Part shown: positions 35,699 to 45,100 of the stretch, piece by piece
How the letters are laid out: each line of letters begins with the position of its first letter
How positions within the stretch are numbered: position 1 is the first letter of the stretch
NCBI RefSeq assembly: GCF_022699665.1
Contig: NZ_JALDNB010000001.1
Span: forward strand, 1-64,000
From: Chryseobacterium aahli
Lineage (GTDB): Bacteria; Bacteroidota; Bacteroidia; Flavobacteriales; Weeksellaceae
DNA length: 64,000 nt
Reading direction: 5' to 3'
Position numbers and translations under genes: made by a program
Notes under the pieces: generated by a model
What the model was told of the DNA's origin: nothing
Seen by the model: only the letters and a program-made list of their open reading frames with translations
Databases searched by the model: none

Positions 35699-36268
35699 AT
35701 GAAAGCAAAAATTCTGTTACTGATCATATTCAGTGGCCTCATATTGTGTTGCCGAAGTAAAACTAAAATAGCAACCACTTATAAAGAAAATATACAAGAA
35801 ACGAAAAAAGTAAAAGTCGATTCTTTGAACTTACAGAGCTTACAATCTACTCAAAGTACATCTGCCGATGTTTTGCTGAAAGAAGAGAAAAATGAAGCAT
35901 CCGGAGAAATATTGATTACAGGAAAATCTGATCCATCCAATCCTTTTGTTTTTCATAATGTCATTGGAAGCGACACGCTTCAAAGTATTTCCATCATAGG
36001 AAATGCAGAATACTCAATCAATAACCATTATGCAAAGACTGACAACAAAAAAGCTGAGGTTATAAAAGAAATATTTACAAATAGTTTTCAAGATTTAACT
36101 CAGATAGCTGTTGCAAAAGAAACGATCAAAGAAGTTGATTCGGTAGTTTCTGAAGAAACAAAAAAAATAAAAGTAAACGGATTTGAACTCGCAGTCTGGA
36201 TTTGCATTACCGTTTTGGGAATCACTTTAATCCTCATTTTTTTCACCCATAAATATTTTAAGAGATGA
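35699..36268 (+). CDS. Spanin-like membrane or lipoprotein
   Basis: A 189-residue protein with an N-terminal hydrophobic segment ending in a Cys pair (LILCCRSK), a possible but imperfect lipobox, a long polar helical middle (about 25-160) and a C-terminal membrane segment (about 164-183) with a basic tail (HKYFKR). A protein anchored at both ends with a periplasmic span is what unimolecular spanins look like. Its stop overlaps the lysozyme start (ATGA), so the two are translationally coupled as in lysis cassettes. The spanin call is inference from topology and context. Confidence 0.55.
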   Translation: MKAKILLLIIFSGLILCCRSKTKIATTYKENIQETKKVKVDSLNLQSLQSTQSTSADVLLKEEKNEASGEILITGKSDPSNPFVFHNVIGSDTLQSISIIGNAEYSINNHYAKTDNKKAEVIKEIFTNSFQDLTQIAVAKETIKEVDSVVSEETKKIKVNGFELAVWICITVLGITLILIFFTHKYFKR

Positions 36269-36705
36269 AAACATCACAAAAAGGAATCAATCTGATTTTA
36301 TCATTTGAAGGATTCAGTTCCAAACCTTATTTAGATTCTGCGGGAATTCCGACAATAGGCTATGGAAACACCTATTATCCAGGCGGAAAAAAAGTAACCC
36401 TCAAGGATTCTTCAATTAGTAAAGAAAAAGGAGTAGAATTATTTTCGTCTGTTTTACCGACTTATGAAAAAATAGTTAGCAATAAAATTAAAGTAACACT
36501 TACCCAAAATCAATTTGACGCTCTTGTATCGCATACTTATAACACAGGAGGATCCGACACTCTGTTTTCTTTAATTAATAAAAAAGCAAATTCCGAGACC
36601 ATTAAAGATTGGTTTACTTCAAGGTATATTACTGCCGGAGGAAAAACTTTAAACGGTTTGATCCGAAGAAGAAAAGCTGAAGCAGACTTGTTTTTTACAA
36701 AATAA
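36265..36705 (+). CDS. GH24 lysozyme / endolysin
   Basis: A 146-residue T4-type lysozyme. Catalytic residues Glu15, Asp24 and Thr30 (FEGF...LD...TIGYG) have the same spacing as in T4 lysozyme, and the C-terminal part has the expected RRRKAE helix. It cleaves peptidoglycan between MurNAc and GlcNAc. No signal peptide, so it would need the holin-like protein for access to the wall. It overlaps the spanin-like gene by 4 bases. Its position in the eCIS locus suggests release of finished particles by lysis; a cargo or baseplate lysozyme is an alternative. Confidence 0.92.
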   Translation: MKTSQKGINLILSFEGFSSKPYLDSAGIPTIGYGNTYYPGGKKVTLKDSSISKEKGVELFSSVLPTYEKIVSNKIKVTLTQNQFDALVSHTYNTGGSDTLFSLINKKANSETIKDWFTSRYITAGGKTLNGLIRRRKAEADLFFTK

Positions 36706-36821
36706 AATTTTTAAAAAACTGTAATTGGTATTGTATTGCAGTTAAATGACTATTTCTTATAGCAATACAATTAAAATGCATGGTTTTCTTGATGATAACC
36801 ATGTAAATAATTTACTAATTG

Positions 36822-36956
36822 GTAGGATGATAAAAGAGGGTTAAAAGCAAGTGTTAATCAAAAAAATATTGAATTTCATTCGAGGCAATCAGTCTATGAA
36901 GAGTATAGCTCTTTCCCTAATTATCAATTTTATCAAAACTAATTTTCAATCATCAA
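36822..36956 (+). repeat. Duplicated leader upstream of fibre operon 4
   Basis: This leader (with AATTATCAATTTTATCAAAA and AATTTTCAATCATCAA directly before the ATG) recurs at 44111-44246. The last 55 bases before the start and the first 100 bases of the genes are nearly identical, so whole operon starts were copied. Confidence 0.8.
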
Positions 36957-37568
36957 ATGAGTACACCATTAAATACAATCTTCAGTTGGTTTGAAACTGG
37001 AGATTTTCCGACGCAAACACAGTTTAAAGAAACATTTCTATCGTTTTATCATAAAGAGTACTTAATCCCTAAGGAAAGTATTGAAGGATTTGAAGAAATT
37101 TTTCAATCATTTGCTTTGGAGATAGAAAAGATTAAAAAGAAACTATTATCTGATGATCTGTCTTTGGATGATCTTCAGGAAATAGTGACTTTCATTAAAA
37201 AAAACCGTGCGGATATTGAAGCTTTAAAAGCTCTTCCGATAGGGGAATCAACGGAAGATAAAGTAAAGTTGTTACTTGACTACGATTGGTTACAGAGCCC
37301 GAAAAATCAACAGGAATTTAATAAGCGAATCTATGATAAGGTTTTATTAATCTCACAGAAGCCTACAAGTGCTGTGGTACAGATCACGGAAAGTACCGTA
37401 TTTCCTAATATCCTTGAAACGGAAAATGTGATCATTCAAGCCCGTGATAGTGTTACGGGTAAAAAAATAAATGTTGACGATTACGCAACCAATCAAATCA
37501 TAGAAATTAAGATGTTCGGAGACATCGTTAATCCAATAAACATTCTCATTCTAAAAGTTAAACCATAA
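36957..37568 (+). CDS. Fibre-operon adaptor with FETGDFPTQ motif, module 4 first gene
   Basis: A 203-residue protein. The N-terminal 45 residues (IFSWFETGDFPTQTQFKETF, then SFYHKEYLIP) are almost identical to the gene at 44247. A coiled-coil-like stretch follows (about 60-105, EIEKIKKKLLSDDLSLDDLQ), then a C-terminal β domain of about 65 residues. It is the first of three genes (36957-43388) and probably links the giant fibre to the baseplate. It lacks an internal segment of about 60 residues present in the homologue at 44247. Confidence 0.75.
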   Translation: MSTPLNTIFSWFETGDFPTQTQFKETFLSFYHKEYLIPKESIEGFEEIFQSFALEIEKIKKKLLSDDLSLDDLQEIVTFIKKNRADIEALKALPIGESTEDKVKLLLDYDWLQSPKNQQEFNKRIYDKVLLISQKPTSAVVQITESTVFPNILETENVIIQARDSVTGKKINVDDYATNQIIEIKMFGDIVNPINILILKVKP

Positions 37569-37581
37569 AAAATATAAAACA

Positions 37582-38601
37582 ATGAATAATAACGCAGTAA
37601 TAAGCAACAACGCACATCAGGATAATTTTTTTGGAGAGCTGCAACGCACTCGATTTCACTATTTCGATACACTTCCTGATACGAGTGGAGTTCCCGCAGG
37701 TTGGATAATTGATTTTAAGCATCAGTTGCATCAATGGAACGGTACAGAATGGATTAATTTGGCTCAGAATTATGTACATCCTGATTATCCGCTTACGAAT
37801 AATCCGTTTCAAACAGATCAAACAAGTGGACTTCTATTGTTAAGTCAGATACTGACCAATAGCTCAGGGCATGTTATTAAAGTAGCGGGCCGAAATCTTA
37901 CCAATGCAGATATTGTCTCTATTTTCTTGAATGATGCCACTCAGTCAGGTACATATACGTGGTCATCAAATAAGATTAAAACTTATATTGAAAACTTAGT
38001 AGGTCAAAGTCTTACCGGCGCATTGATTTATCAGCCGGGAGGATATGTTCCTTCTACTTCCAAAGGCTCAATGACGGCTCCGTCACCAATTACAGCAGCT
38101 ACCATTAAAACTGGTATGGTTTGGGTAATTACAGCAAATGGCTGGGTTGGAAATGAACCTGTTTCTGTTGGCGACCATCTTATTGCGAATACCGATAACG
38201 GATCAAATACTCCTGCAAATTATCAAATTATTGAAAAAGGTATTCCTGATATTGTAGATGCTACAGATAGCGTGAAAGGATTAATTCAAATCGCGACAGA
38301 TGTTGAAGCTATTGCCGGAGCTAATGATAATAAAGCAATGACACCAAAGTCTACGAGAGCTGTTTTTGATGCAAAAATTAAATCTAAAACATGGCAAATT
38401 GGAGACGGTTCTTCCACTGTTTTTTCAATTACTCATGGCTGGAATACCCTGAACGTTGATTACACCTGTTATCGCAATTCCGATAATAGAAGAATAAATG
38501 TAAGCTTTGTGCCCACATCTGCAAATGATGTACAAATAGATGTTTTAGCACCTCTTACCCCGAATGAATATAGAATTACTTTAACCGCAAGACTAGATTA
38601 A
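37582..38601 (+). CDS. Fibre-operon middle protein, module 4
   Basis: A 339-residue protein with phage fibre traits: an N-terminal segment ending WNGTEWINLAQNYVHPDYPLT, repeats around VGDHLIANTDNGSNTPANYQ, VKGLIQIATDVEAIAGAN, NKAMTPKSTRAVFDAKI (a tail-fibre repeat pattern), and a C-terminal β domain (FSITHGWNTLNVDYTCY...) related to the end of the genes at 44247 and 45101. Its stop overlaps the start of the giant fibre gene (TAATG). Confidence 0.75.
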   Translation: MNNNAVISNNAHQDNFFGELQRTRFHYFDTLPDTSGVPAGWIIDFKHQLHQWNGTEWINLAQNYVHPDYPLTNNPFQTDQTSGLLLLSQILTNSSGHVIKVAGRNLTNADIVSIFLNDATQSGTYTWSSNKIKTYIENLVGQSLTGALIYQPGGYVPSTSKGSMTAPSPITAATIKTGMVWVITANGWVGNEPVSVGDHLIANTDNGSNTPANYQIIEKGIPDIVDATDSVKGLIQIATDVEAIAGANDNKAMTPKSTRAVFDAKIKSKTWQIGDGSSTVFSITHGWNTLNVDYTCYRNSDNRRINVSFVPTSANDVQIDVLAPLTPNEYRITLTARLD

Positions 38602-41600
38602 TGATCGCACCTGAATATTTTAACAATCATATCGCCGTAGAAGGCGAAATTGTTGTAAAAAGAGTTCCAAACGATACAGGTTCTGTGTTGGTTTGGAACT
38701 CTACAACAAAAAAAATATCAACAAGAACAGTCAGTGAAATTGTATCTGATTTGAATGTGTTGACTACAAACACTAACCAACTCGTAACTGGTCAAAAATA
38801 TTTTGTTACCAGAGGAGGGAATCATGCACCTACAAATAATGCTCTGCAAATTTATGCTGATGATGGCTCATTACCTTCAATGACATATTCTAAGGGAGGT
38901 TCTTATGTAGGTCAGGTAATGTTTGATGAAGGAGGTTTCCATTTCAAAAACGGAGATAATAATAACCATTATGGAATAACAGCTGGAGGATTTAAAAAAG
39001 ATGGGTACAACAATGATTTTGCTTTATTAGCTGGAGGAGGTCAACTGGCTTTGAGTGAATTATCAAAAACAAATCATATACATAATTCACTTGAAAATAT
39101 AAACTTTTTCCAGAGCTCAGATTTAAACAATGAGTTAGAGGCGGGTAAGTTTAAATTTAGGCCTGCTGTAATGTCTAATTCACCGAATATATTTCCTAAT
39201 CCGCATAATGCTAATGCTATTCTTTCAATATCAACTTGGAGCGATGCTGTATATGGACATGATTTAGGATTCAGTGGAGATGGGAATATATACCACAGAA
39301 GTAGAGATACCGGAGGTATTTATCAGTGGAATAAAATATTAACGGAAGGGAATGCAAATCTCCCTAATTTTTCAAATTTTGTAACGACTAATACCCCTCA
39401 GGATATACCTGTAAAAAAATCCTTCTCAGGGAGTACAGGCAATGCTTATGATTCAGTTGCTTTAGAATTAAAAGGGAATGGTACCTCTGATACGGTTTAT
39501 CCGGCAATTTCCTTTCATCAACCGGGTCTTTATGCCGCTACATTGCAGTATAGGGCAAACGGATATCACTTTATGAATATCAATGGTAATGCTTTTGACT
39601 ATGTTAGAGCTGCCGGCTATTTTAAAGATGGTTCTTCTGATGATTATTTTTTAACTGGGAGCGGTGGTCACTACAGTAAATATGGTAAGGATGATGCTTG
39701 GGTACACTCAGGTAGAAACTTCACTGAAGGTACTTTAATAAGCACTGATATAGATTATTCTCAGATAAGTGGTGCGCCTTTCTTATTAGAGATAAAAGGT
39801 AATATGTATGGAACCGGAGTATTACCATTAGATGCAAAAATTCAGGGATACATTTGGGATAATACTATTATAAATCAATCCGGTTATTCTACCAATCCGG
39901 TATTCAAGGGAGTCGTGGCTTTAAACCTTAATAGTAAGTTATGCTTTTGGTTTCCGTCATTAGGCTACTGGCACGGATTCTCTGTGAAAGTTAGTGACGT
40001 AGGTGGAGGTCAGCTTAGTACAGTAAATCATGTAACTAATATTGAAAATGCGGGTGACCCGGGAGGTACCAAGAGAGTTGATATATATTTAAATAACTTA
40101 CTTACAAAAGAGGAATTAATTTCTGGAAATACATTTTGGGAGAAAAAAGATATTGGTAATTATTGGGCATTAGATTCAGATAAACCTATAGCCGGACTCA
40201 ACGGAAATGGTGCGCAAGTAATTTTAGCGGGAGGTTTACTGGCTTCTTCTTCTTATACTGATTCCCAATTTATTCCCACTAATGGAATCCATTCAAGTGG
40301 TTTTGTTCAATCTGATGAAGGTTTTCAAAACAGATTCTACAAAGTAAATGAAAGAAATAGAATTTGGTCTTTTGCTAATGCTGATAATTATGGACTTTCT
40401 TATTTTCAAGGGAGTAGCCATATATTAGGTGAAGGTATTAGTTTTCACTTTGGCGATGCAAGTACTACAGGATTTAAAACATTTATACAAAATAATGGTA
40501 GAATATTTTCAGAAATGGATGGTAATTCAGGAGATTGGAAACATAAAGTGTACAATGTAAATAATTATCTAGGTGCAGATTATATAGGAGGAGGGCAAGA
40601 AAAACCTAATTCAATATATTTTGGAGCTGGTAAATTAAAATTACAAATGTTGGAAGCGTCTCAGATGGGTACTTCTAATTTTGGTTGGTCAGATGTTTTA
40701 TGGATGTCTTCATACACAGGCAGCGATGTTAAAAAATCCACAGCTATTGTTTCATCTAAATATAGTGATAGAATAGGTTTTGTCAAACAAGATTATGATG
40801 CTGCTGATTGGGGAACCTTCCAAGAGTTTTGGACAACCAGTAATTTAACTAATCCCGCAAGTCAGGCAGATTTAGAGAATTATTATCATATAAGTAAAGG
40901 AGGAGGTATCTCTAATCAATCAGAATTAGTTCCAAACGGATTACAAAGTATTTCAATAGGAAACTCAGGTTCTAATTTTGATGGTGAGTTAGCTAATAAA
41001 ACACTTGAAGGAACTTTTGCAAGTTTTAATGGGTATTCTAAGACATCAAAAGATTTAGGTTTTACTTTATTTGCACCAACATCTACAGGACAAGGTGTTT
41101 ATTATAAAACATGGTACGGAGGTAATCAAACTCCTTGGAAAAGACTTGCTGAACATTCTGATTTATCAGGTTATGTAAAGTCTTTTGAGAATGCATACGC
41201 AGTAGGTTTTTCATCAGGTTTATCAACAGAAGCACCTTATATGTATCATTCAACTGATGGTTATGTATTTTTAGCTACGCAAAAATGGGCTACAAATAAT
41301 TTTACGACACCTTCATTTTTGGCTCAGAATTATGCTTTAAGAACAGGTTCTAATGCTACAGATACTTGGGTTAATGCTGCATACGGATTAATTAATAATC
41401 CATACATACCGGGAAAAATTAAAGATGGTTCGGGAAATGATTCAGATTTAATTAATGCAACTCATGGTTCAATAATGGGTATGATTAATACATCAGGTAC
41501 AGCTAATGGAAATCCGACAAATGCATGGTTTCATAGAATTAAAATGTTACATGATAATCCGTCAGGTTATAATACTGAAATAGCAGTACAAATGACAGGG

Positions 41601-43388
41601 GGTAATTCTATGTGGTATAAGAGATATGAAAGCGGAACTTATTATGATTGGGTGCAAGTTTGGGATAAAGAAAACTTACCTGATTATAGATTATACGGAT
41701 TAGGAACTATAAACCCTGTAAGTGCCACTGATTTAAACAATGTATCTCATACATCTATTCTAGATATAAATGATTCTACAATAAATAAACCTTTTGGTTA
41801 TGGTTCTGTTTGGACTCATAGAAAAGGTAGTGTAGAATACACACAAATGGCTGTAGAAATATTTACAGGAGATATATGGTCACGAGCTTATTCTAGTGCT
41901 GCAGGTTCTACACCTTGGGTTAGAAGTTGGAATAGTAGTCACTTTACTTCTACAAATATTGCTAATTGGAATATAGCTTATAGTTGGGGAAATCACGCTT
42001 TAGCGGGATATGCTACAACTTCTCAATTAAATGACAAAGTAAATAAGTCAGGAGACACAATGACTGGTCCTTTAGATATAGCTTCAGTTAACACAATTGG
42101 TAGATGGAGAGGTACTGTTCAGACAAGTAACTATATGTCTTGGTTAAAATATGATGGTTCAAAAGCTATCGCTTATATTGGAGCTGATGGTGGGGCAGCC
42201 ATAGGTAACGGGGGTACTGGAGATAATTTTGCAATAACGTCCGCAGGGGGAGGAGACTTAATATTACAAAGTAGTAGTGGAAACATTCAGATTTTAGGTC
42301 AATTGTCTACTAATAATCATGGAAATTCAGCTCAATGGATAAGTGCTTATAATAATTCTTTAATGAATCGAGGTGGTAGTTTTATAAATAATATTGATGC
42401 AAATGCATTACCACAAGGAACTGAAATAATGTCAATTGAGTTACCAAATGGTACTGGAAATACAAATTTTCCATTCAATGACTATGGTACTTTTATGAGA
42501 ATGAAAAGTAATTCATTTACATCGGATTTTGCACATCAACATGGAGGTGATCTATGGTTTAGAAATTGGTATAATCCAGCTGGTGCAGCCAATAACTGGA
42601 GAAAAGCTTGGGATAGTCTTAATTTACCTAATCCAGCTACAGAGACTTGGGTTAATACTAATTTCATTCCTAAATCACATCCTGTATATAACATAACTCA
42701 AGCTAATATTAATTCATGGAATGCAGCGGCAGGAGGAAGTTCACATACCCATTTCAATTTATCTTATCTTAATAATATTGACCAATATTTAGGGACAGGT
42801 CATGCTCCTCAGTTTGGTAGTATTAGGCTAATGGATAGTTTGGGCTATGGTTTATTAGCTTTGGAAGAAGGCTTTATTGGAGGAGAAATAGGATTAGTAG
42901 ATATAAGTAATAAAAGGTTTTATGCTGGTAGAATAAATGAATATCTTAAATATGGTTCATCAATTGATGGATTTGAAGGATTAAATATCCATTTTGATGC
43001 ACAGTTACTTGGTATAGGAAAAGAGATAACTAATGATGAGGATAAGGTTCAAATAGCTGGAAATATATCGGTAGATACTGTTAATATTTCAGGTGTTCCA
43101 ACGGAATTAGTACTGAATCCTTTATACAATAAAGATGGTGATGTAAGACGCTCAAGAAATGCTCATATCTATATTGTAACAAAAAATACTGTAAGATTAC
43201 CAGACAAACCAATATTAGGACAAAGAATTGAAATCTTTAATGATAGTGACAGTGATATAGAAGTAACTCATGGTAATGTAGGTTCAATGTTTAAGGTTCC
43301 TGGTTTTTGTAAAGTAACAGGTATAGCCGCTAATAAAGGATTCAGATTTGATGCAGAACCAATTCGTACAAAGCAATATGACATCTAA
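38601..43388 (+). CDS. Giant tail-fibre protein, module 4
   Basis: A 1595-residue fibre. It is rich in Gly, Asn, Ser and Tyr, with many pyocin-knob-like units (for example NATHGSIMGMINTSG, WFHRIKML, WYKRYESGTYYDWVQVW; and again near residue 1050 and 1270). The C-terminal 200 residues are related to the end of the fibre at 46521 (GEIGLVDISNKRF against ESGIIDNKEGRL). Such proteins give particles their host specificity. It is far longer than most phage fibres. It is coupled to the middle gene by a one-base overlap. There is no visible chaperone gene. Confidence 0.82.
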   Translation: MIAPEYFNNHIAVEGEIVVKRVPNDTGSVLVWNSTTKKISTRTVSEIVSDLNVLTTNTNQLVTGQKYFVTRGGNHAPTNNALQIYADDGSLPSMTYSKGGSYVGQVMFDEGGFHFKNGDNNNHYGITAGGFKKDGYNNDFALLAGGGQLALSELSKTNHIHNSLENINFFQSSDLNNELEAGKFKFRPAVMSNSPNIFPNPHNANAILSISTWSDAVYGHDLGFSGDGNIYHRSRDTGGIYQWNKILTEGNANLPNFSNFVTTNTPQDIPVKKSFSGSTGNAYDSVALELKGNGTSDTVYPAISFHQPGLYAATLQYRANGYHFMNINGNAFDYVRAAGYFKDGSSDDYFLTGSGGHYSKYGKDDAWVHSGRNFTEGTLISTDIDYSQISGAPFLLEIKGNMYGTGVLPLDAKIQGYIWDNTIINQSGYSTNPVFKGVVALNLNSKLCFWFPSLGYWHGFSVKVSDVGGGQLSTVNHVTNIENAGDPGGTKRVDIYLNNLLTKEELISGNTFWEKKDIGNYWALDSDKPIAGLNGNGAQVILAGGLLASSSYTDSQFIPTNGIHSSGFVQSDEGFQNRFYKVNERNRIWSFANADNYGLSYFQGSSHILGEGISFHFGDASTTGFKTFIQNNGRIFSEMDGNSGDWKHKVYNVNNYLGADYIGGGQEKPNSIYFGAGKLKLQMLEASQMGTSNFGWSDVLWMSSYTGSDVKKSTAIVSSKYSDRIGFVKQDYDAADWGTFQEFWTTSNLTNPASQADLENYYHISKGGGISNQSELVPNGLQSISIGNSGSNFDGELANKTLEGTFASFNGYSKTSKDLGFTLFAPTSTGQGVYYKTWYGGNQTPWKRLAEHSDLSGYVKSFENAYAVGFSSGLSTEAPYMYHSTDGYVFLATQKWATNNFTTPSFLAQNYALRTGSNATDTWVNAAYGLINNPYIPGKIKDGSGNDSDLINATHGSIMGMINTSGTANGNPTNAWFHRIKMLHDNPSGYNTEIAVQMTGGNSMWYKRYESGTYYDWVQVWDKENLPDYRLYGLGTINPVSATDLNNVSHTSILDINDSTINKPFGYGSVWTHRKGSVEYTQMAVEIFTGDIWSRAYSSAAGSTPWVRSWNSSHFTSTNIANWNIAYSWGNHALAGYATTSQLNDKVNKSGDTMTGPLDIASVNTIGRWRGTVQTSNYMSWLKYDGSKAIAYIGADGGAAIGNGGTGDNFAITSAGGGDLILQSSSGNIQILGQLSTNNHGNSAQWISAYNNSLMNRGGSFINNIDANALPQGTEIMSIELPNGTGNTNFPFNDYGTFMRMKSNSFTSDFAHQHGGDLWFRNWYNPAGAANNWRKAWDSLNLPNPATETWVNTNFIPKSHPVYNITQANINSWNAAAGGSSHTHFNLSYLNNIDQYLGTGHAPQFGSIRLMDSLGYGLLALEEGFIGGEIGLVDISNKRFYAGRINEYLKYGSSIDGFEGLNIHFDAQLLGIGKEITNDEDKVQIAGNISVDTVNISGVPTELVLNPLYNKDGDVRRSRNAHIYIVTKNTVRLPDKPILGQRIEIFNDSDSDIEVTHGNVGSMFKVPGFCKVTGIAANKGFRFDAEPIRTKQYDI

Positions 43389-43622
43389 TTAAGAATCATG
43401 AAAGTATTGTTTTATAATACTTTTGTTACAGATTATAAAGATGTAAAAAAAACAGTAAAATTTATACAGAAATAAATCAAACAAGTTTATCAAAACCTCA
43501 TTAGGATGGATCGCGTGTTGATAACTTAGGGAATACTACATTTAATAAACTAAAATTCCACGGAGGAAATGAATTAAAAACGTCCTCCAATCAATAAAAA
43601 CATATCACATTAATTTATTATG

Positions 43623-43665
43623 AACCCCCACAGTTAGAGGACAACAGTCTTTTGATTGTGGGTTT
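43623..43665 (+). terminator. Hairpin after fibre operon 4 (also present after operon 5)
   Basis: AACCCCCACA pairs with TGTGGGTTT across a loop with GAGGACAACAGTCTTTTGAT. The same structure with related loop is at 49447-49488, so it was copied together with the operon. Confidence 0.6.
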
Positions 43666-43800
43666 GTGTTATACTACCGTGAGATAAATCACCTTCTTTC
43701 GGATGAGGTAATTATTTTTCAGAAAATGTTTGATAATCTGATTGTAATCTTCCATATATACGAATGTGAGTCCCATAAAATATTGAAACTGTAAGTCTAC

Positions 43801-43864
43801 TGCAACTACAGAATAGAGAGGTCAAAAAACTTTCATAAGAACTAAAAAAAAATGAATTTTGAAT
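43801..43864 (+). repeat. Interspersed ~64-bp repeat, copy 5
   Basis: Starts TGCAACTACAGAATAGAGAG and ends AATGAATTTTGAA. Nearly identical start to copy 1. Confidence 0.85.
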
Positions 43865-43910
43865 AGTGAAATTACAAAGCAGTATCATCCGATTCCAAAA
43901 AAAAGGTTAC

Positions 43911-43974
43911 TGCAACTACAGAATGGAGAGGTCAAAAAACTTTTATATGAGCCAAAAAAAAATGAAATTTGGGT
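43911..43974 (+). repeat. Interspersed ~64-bp repeat, copy 6
   Basis: Starts TGCAACTACAGAATGGAGAG and ends AATGAAATTTGGG, 110 bases after copy 5. Confidence 0.85.
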
Positions 43975-44110
43975 TCTAAAGAATGTGAATAGTCATTGAT
44001 TTCAAAAATATTATCCTAAGAGAGTAAGCAAAAAAATGAAGTGATGTTGTTGTGTGAAATAAAAGTACAAAAACATTGATAAATACATGTTTTTTTTGTG
44101 ATAACTGCTA

Positions 44111-44246
44111 ACTAATAGTATGATAAGAGAGGGATGAATCAAAAATCGCTCAAAAAATATAGAATTCATTTAGGGCGGTCAACCAGTGAACTATATAGAC
44201 CTTTCTCCAATTATCAATTTTATCAAAACTAATTTTCAATCATCAA
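44111..44246 (+). repeat. Duplicated leader upstream of fibre operon 5
   Basis: Second copy of the leader at 36822-36956. The last 55 bases match exactly; further upstream the match decays (GATGATAAAAGAGGG against GATAAGAGAGGGATG). Confidence 0.8.
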
Positions 44247-45098
44247 ATGAGTACACCATTAAATACAATTTTCAGTTGGTTTGAAACTGGAGATTTTCCA
44301 ACACAAACGCAGTTTAAAGAAACGTTTTTATCTTTTTATCATAAAGAGTACCCAATCCCTATGGAAAGTATTGAAGGGTTTGAGGACATTTTTGAATCAT
44401 TTGCCAGTGCAGAAGCATTTCAGAAGCATTTAACAGACTCAAAGGCTCATTCGGGGTATTTGGCTTTGCTTAATGCTAGTAATCTAACCTCAACTGATGT
44501 TAACAGCTGGAAAAGTAAACTTGGAATCAGCAATGTTGCAACAATCGATGGTTCTGATCAATTGGGTAATGTGTACACTAAAATACAAGTAAATGGTTCT
44601 GTTGATGAATTGAAAGATGCAGATAAAGACTTAGCACTAGAGATAGAAAATATTAAAAATAGACTATTATCTAACGATCTGTCTTTAGACGAACTTCAGG
44701 AAATCGTTGACTATATCAAAGAAAACAGGGAGCAAATAGAATTGCTTAAAGAGGATATTATCAGAGGCAGTTCAGATGATAAAATCAACCTTGTTGGAAG
44801 TTATTCAAATTGGGGCGCAATTACGTATCAAAATAAGTTTAATGATTTGGTATATGATAAAATTAAAAATATCGAAGATGCGGCCAGTTCCGAAAAAATC
44901 AAGTATGAGGAAAGAGTAAGGGGTGACTCTATAATAAAACATAATCTTGATACACTAAGTTTTGTGATTGATGCTTACGACACAGTTACAATGTTTACAA
45001 TACCTCTTAAGGTGAGAAGAATAGACACCAATACTATTGAAGTGCTATTTGATTCAATACCACCAAATATAATTCAGATAACAATTAAAAAAATATAA
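44247..45098 (+). CDS. Fibre-operon adaptor with FETGDFPTQ motif, module 5 first gene
   Basis: A 283-residue homologue of the gene at 36957, with the same N-terminal motif (IFSWFETGDFPTQTQFKETF). It has an extra internal segment (about residues 52-115: AFQKHLTDSKAHSGYLALLN, then SKLGISNVATIDGSDQLGNV), then the same coiled coil (LALEIENIKNRLLSNDLSLD) and a C-terminal β domain (IKHNLDTLSFVIDAYDTVT). It begins the second three-gene fibre operon; the next gene starts two bases after its stop. Confidence 0.75.
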   Translation: MSTPLNTIFSWFETGDFPTQTQFKETFLSFYHKEYPIPMESIEGFEDIFESFASAEAFQKHLTDSKAHSGYLALLNASNLTSTDVNSWKSKLGISNVATIDGSDQLGNVYTKIQVNGSVDELKDADKDLALEIENIKNRLLSNDLSLDELQEIVDYIKENREQIELLKEDIIRGSSDDKINLVGSYSNWGAITYQNKFNDLVYDKIKNIEDAASSEKIKYEERVRGDSIIKHNLDTLSFVIDAYDTVTMFTIPLKVRRIDTNTIEVLFDSIPPNIIQITIKKI

Positions 45099-45100
45099 TT

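Larger units (their letters stand above)
43389..44246. other. Repeat-rich gap between fibre operons 4 and 5
   Basis: The gap of 858 bases holds a weak hairpin right after the fibre gene (43401-43424), a second hairpin (43623-43665) that recurs after fibre operon 5, interspersed repeat copies 5 and 6, and the duplicated leader. No gene seen. Confidence 0.65.

Noticed and set aside
29396-43974. CRISPR array
   Set aside because: The six repeats are ~64 bp, imperfect, and spread over 14 kb with genes between them; no cas genes.
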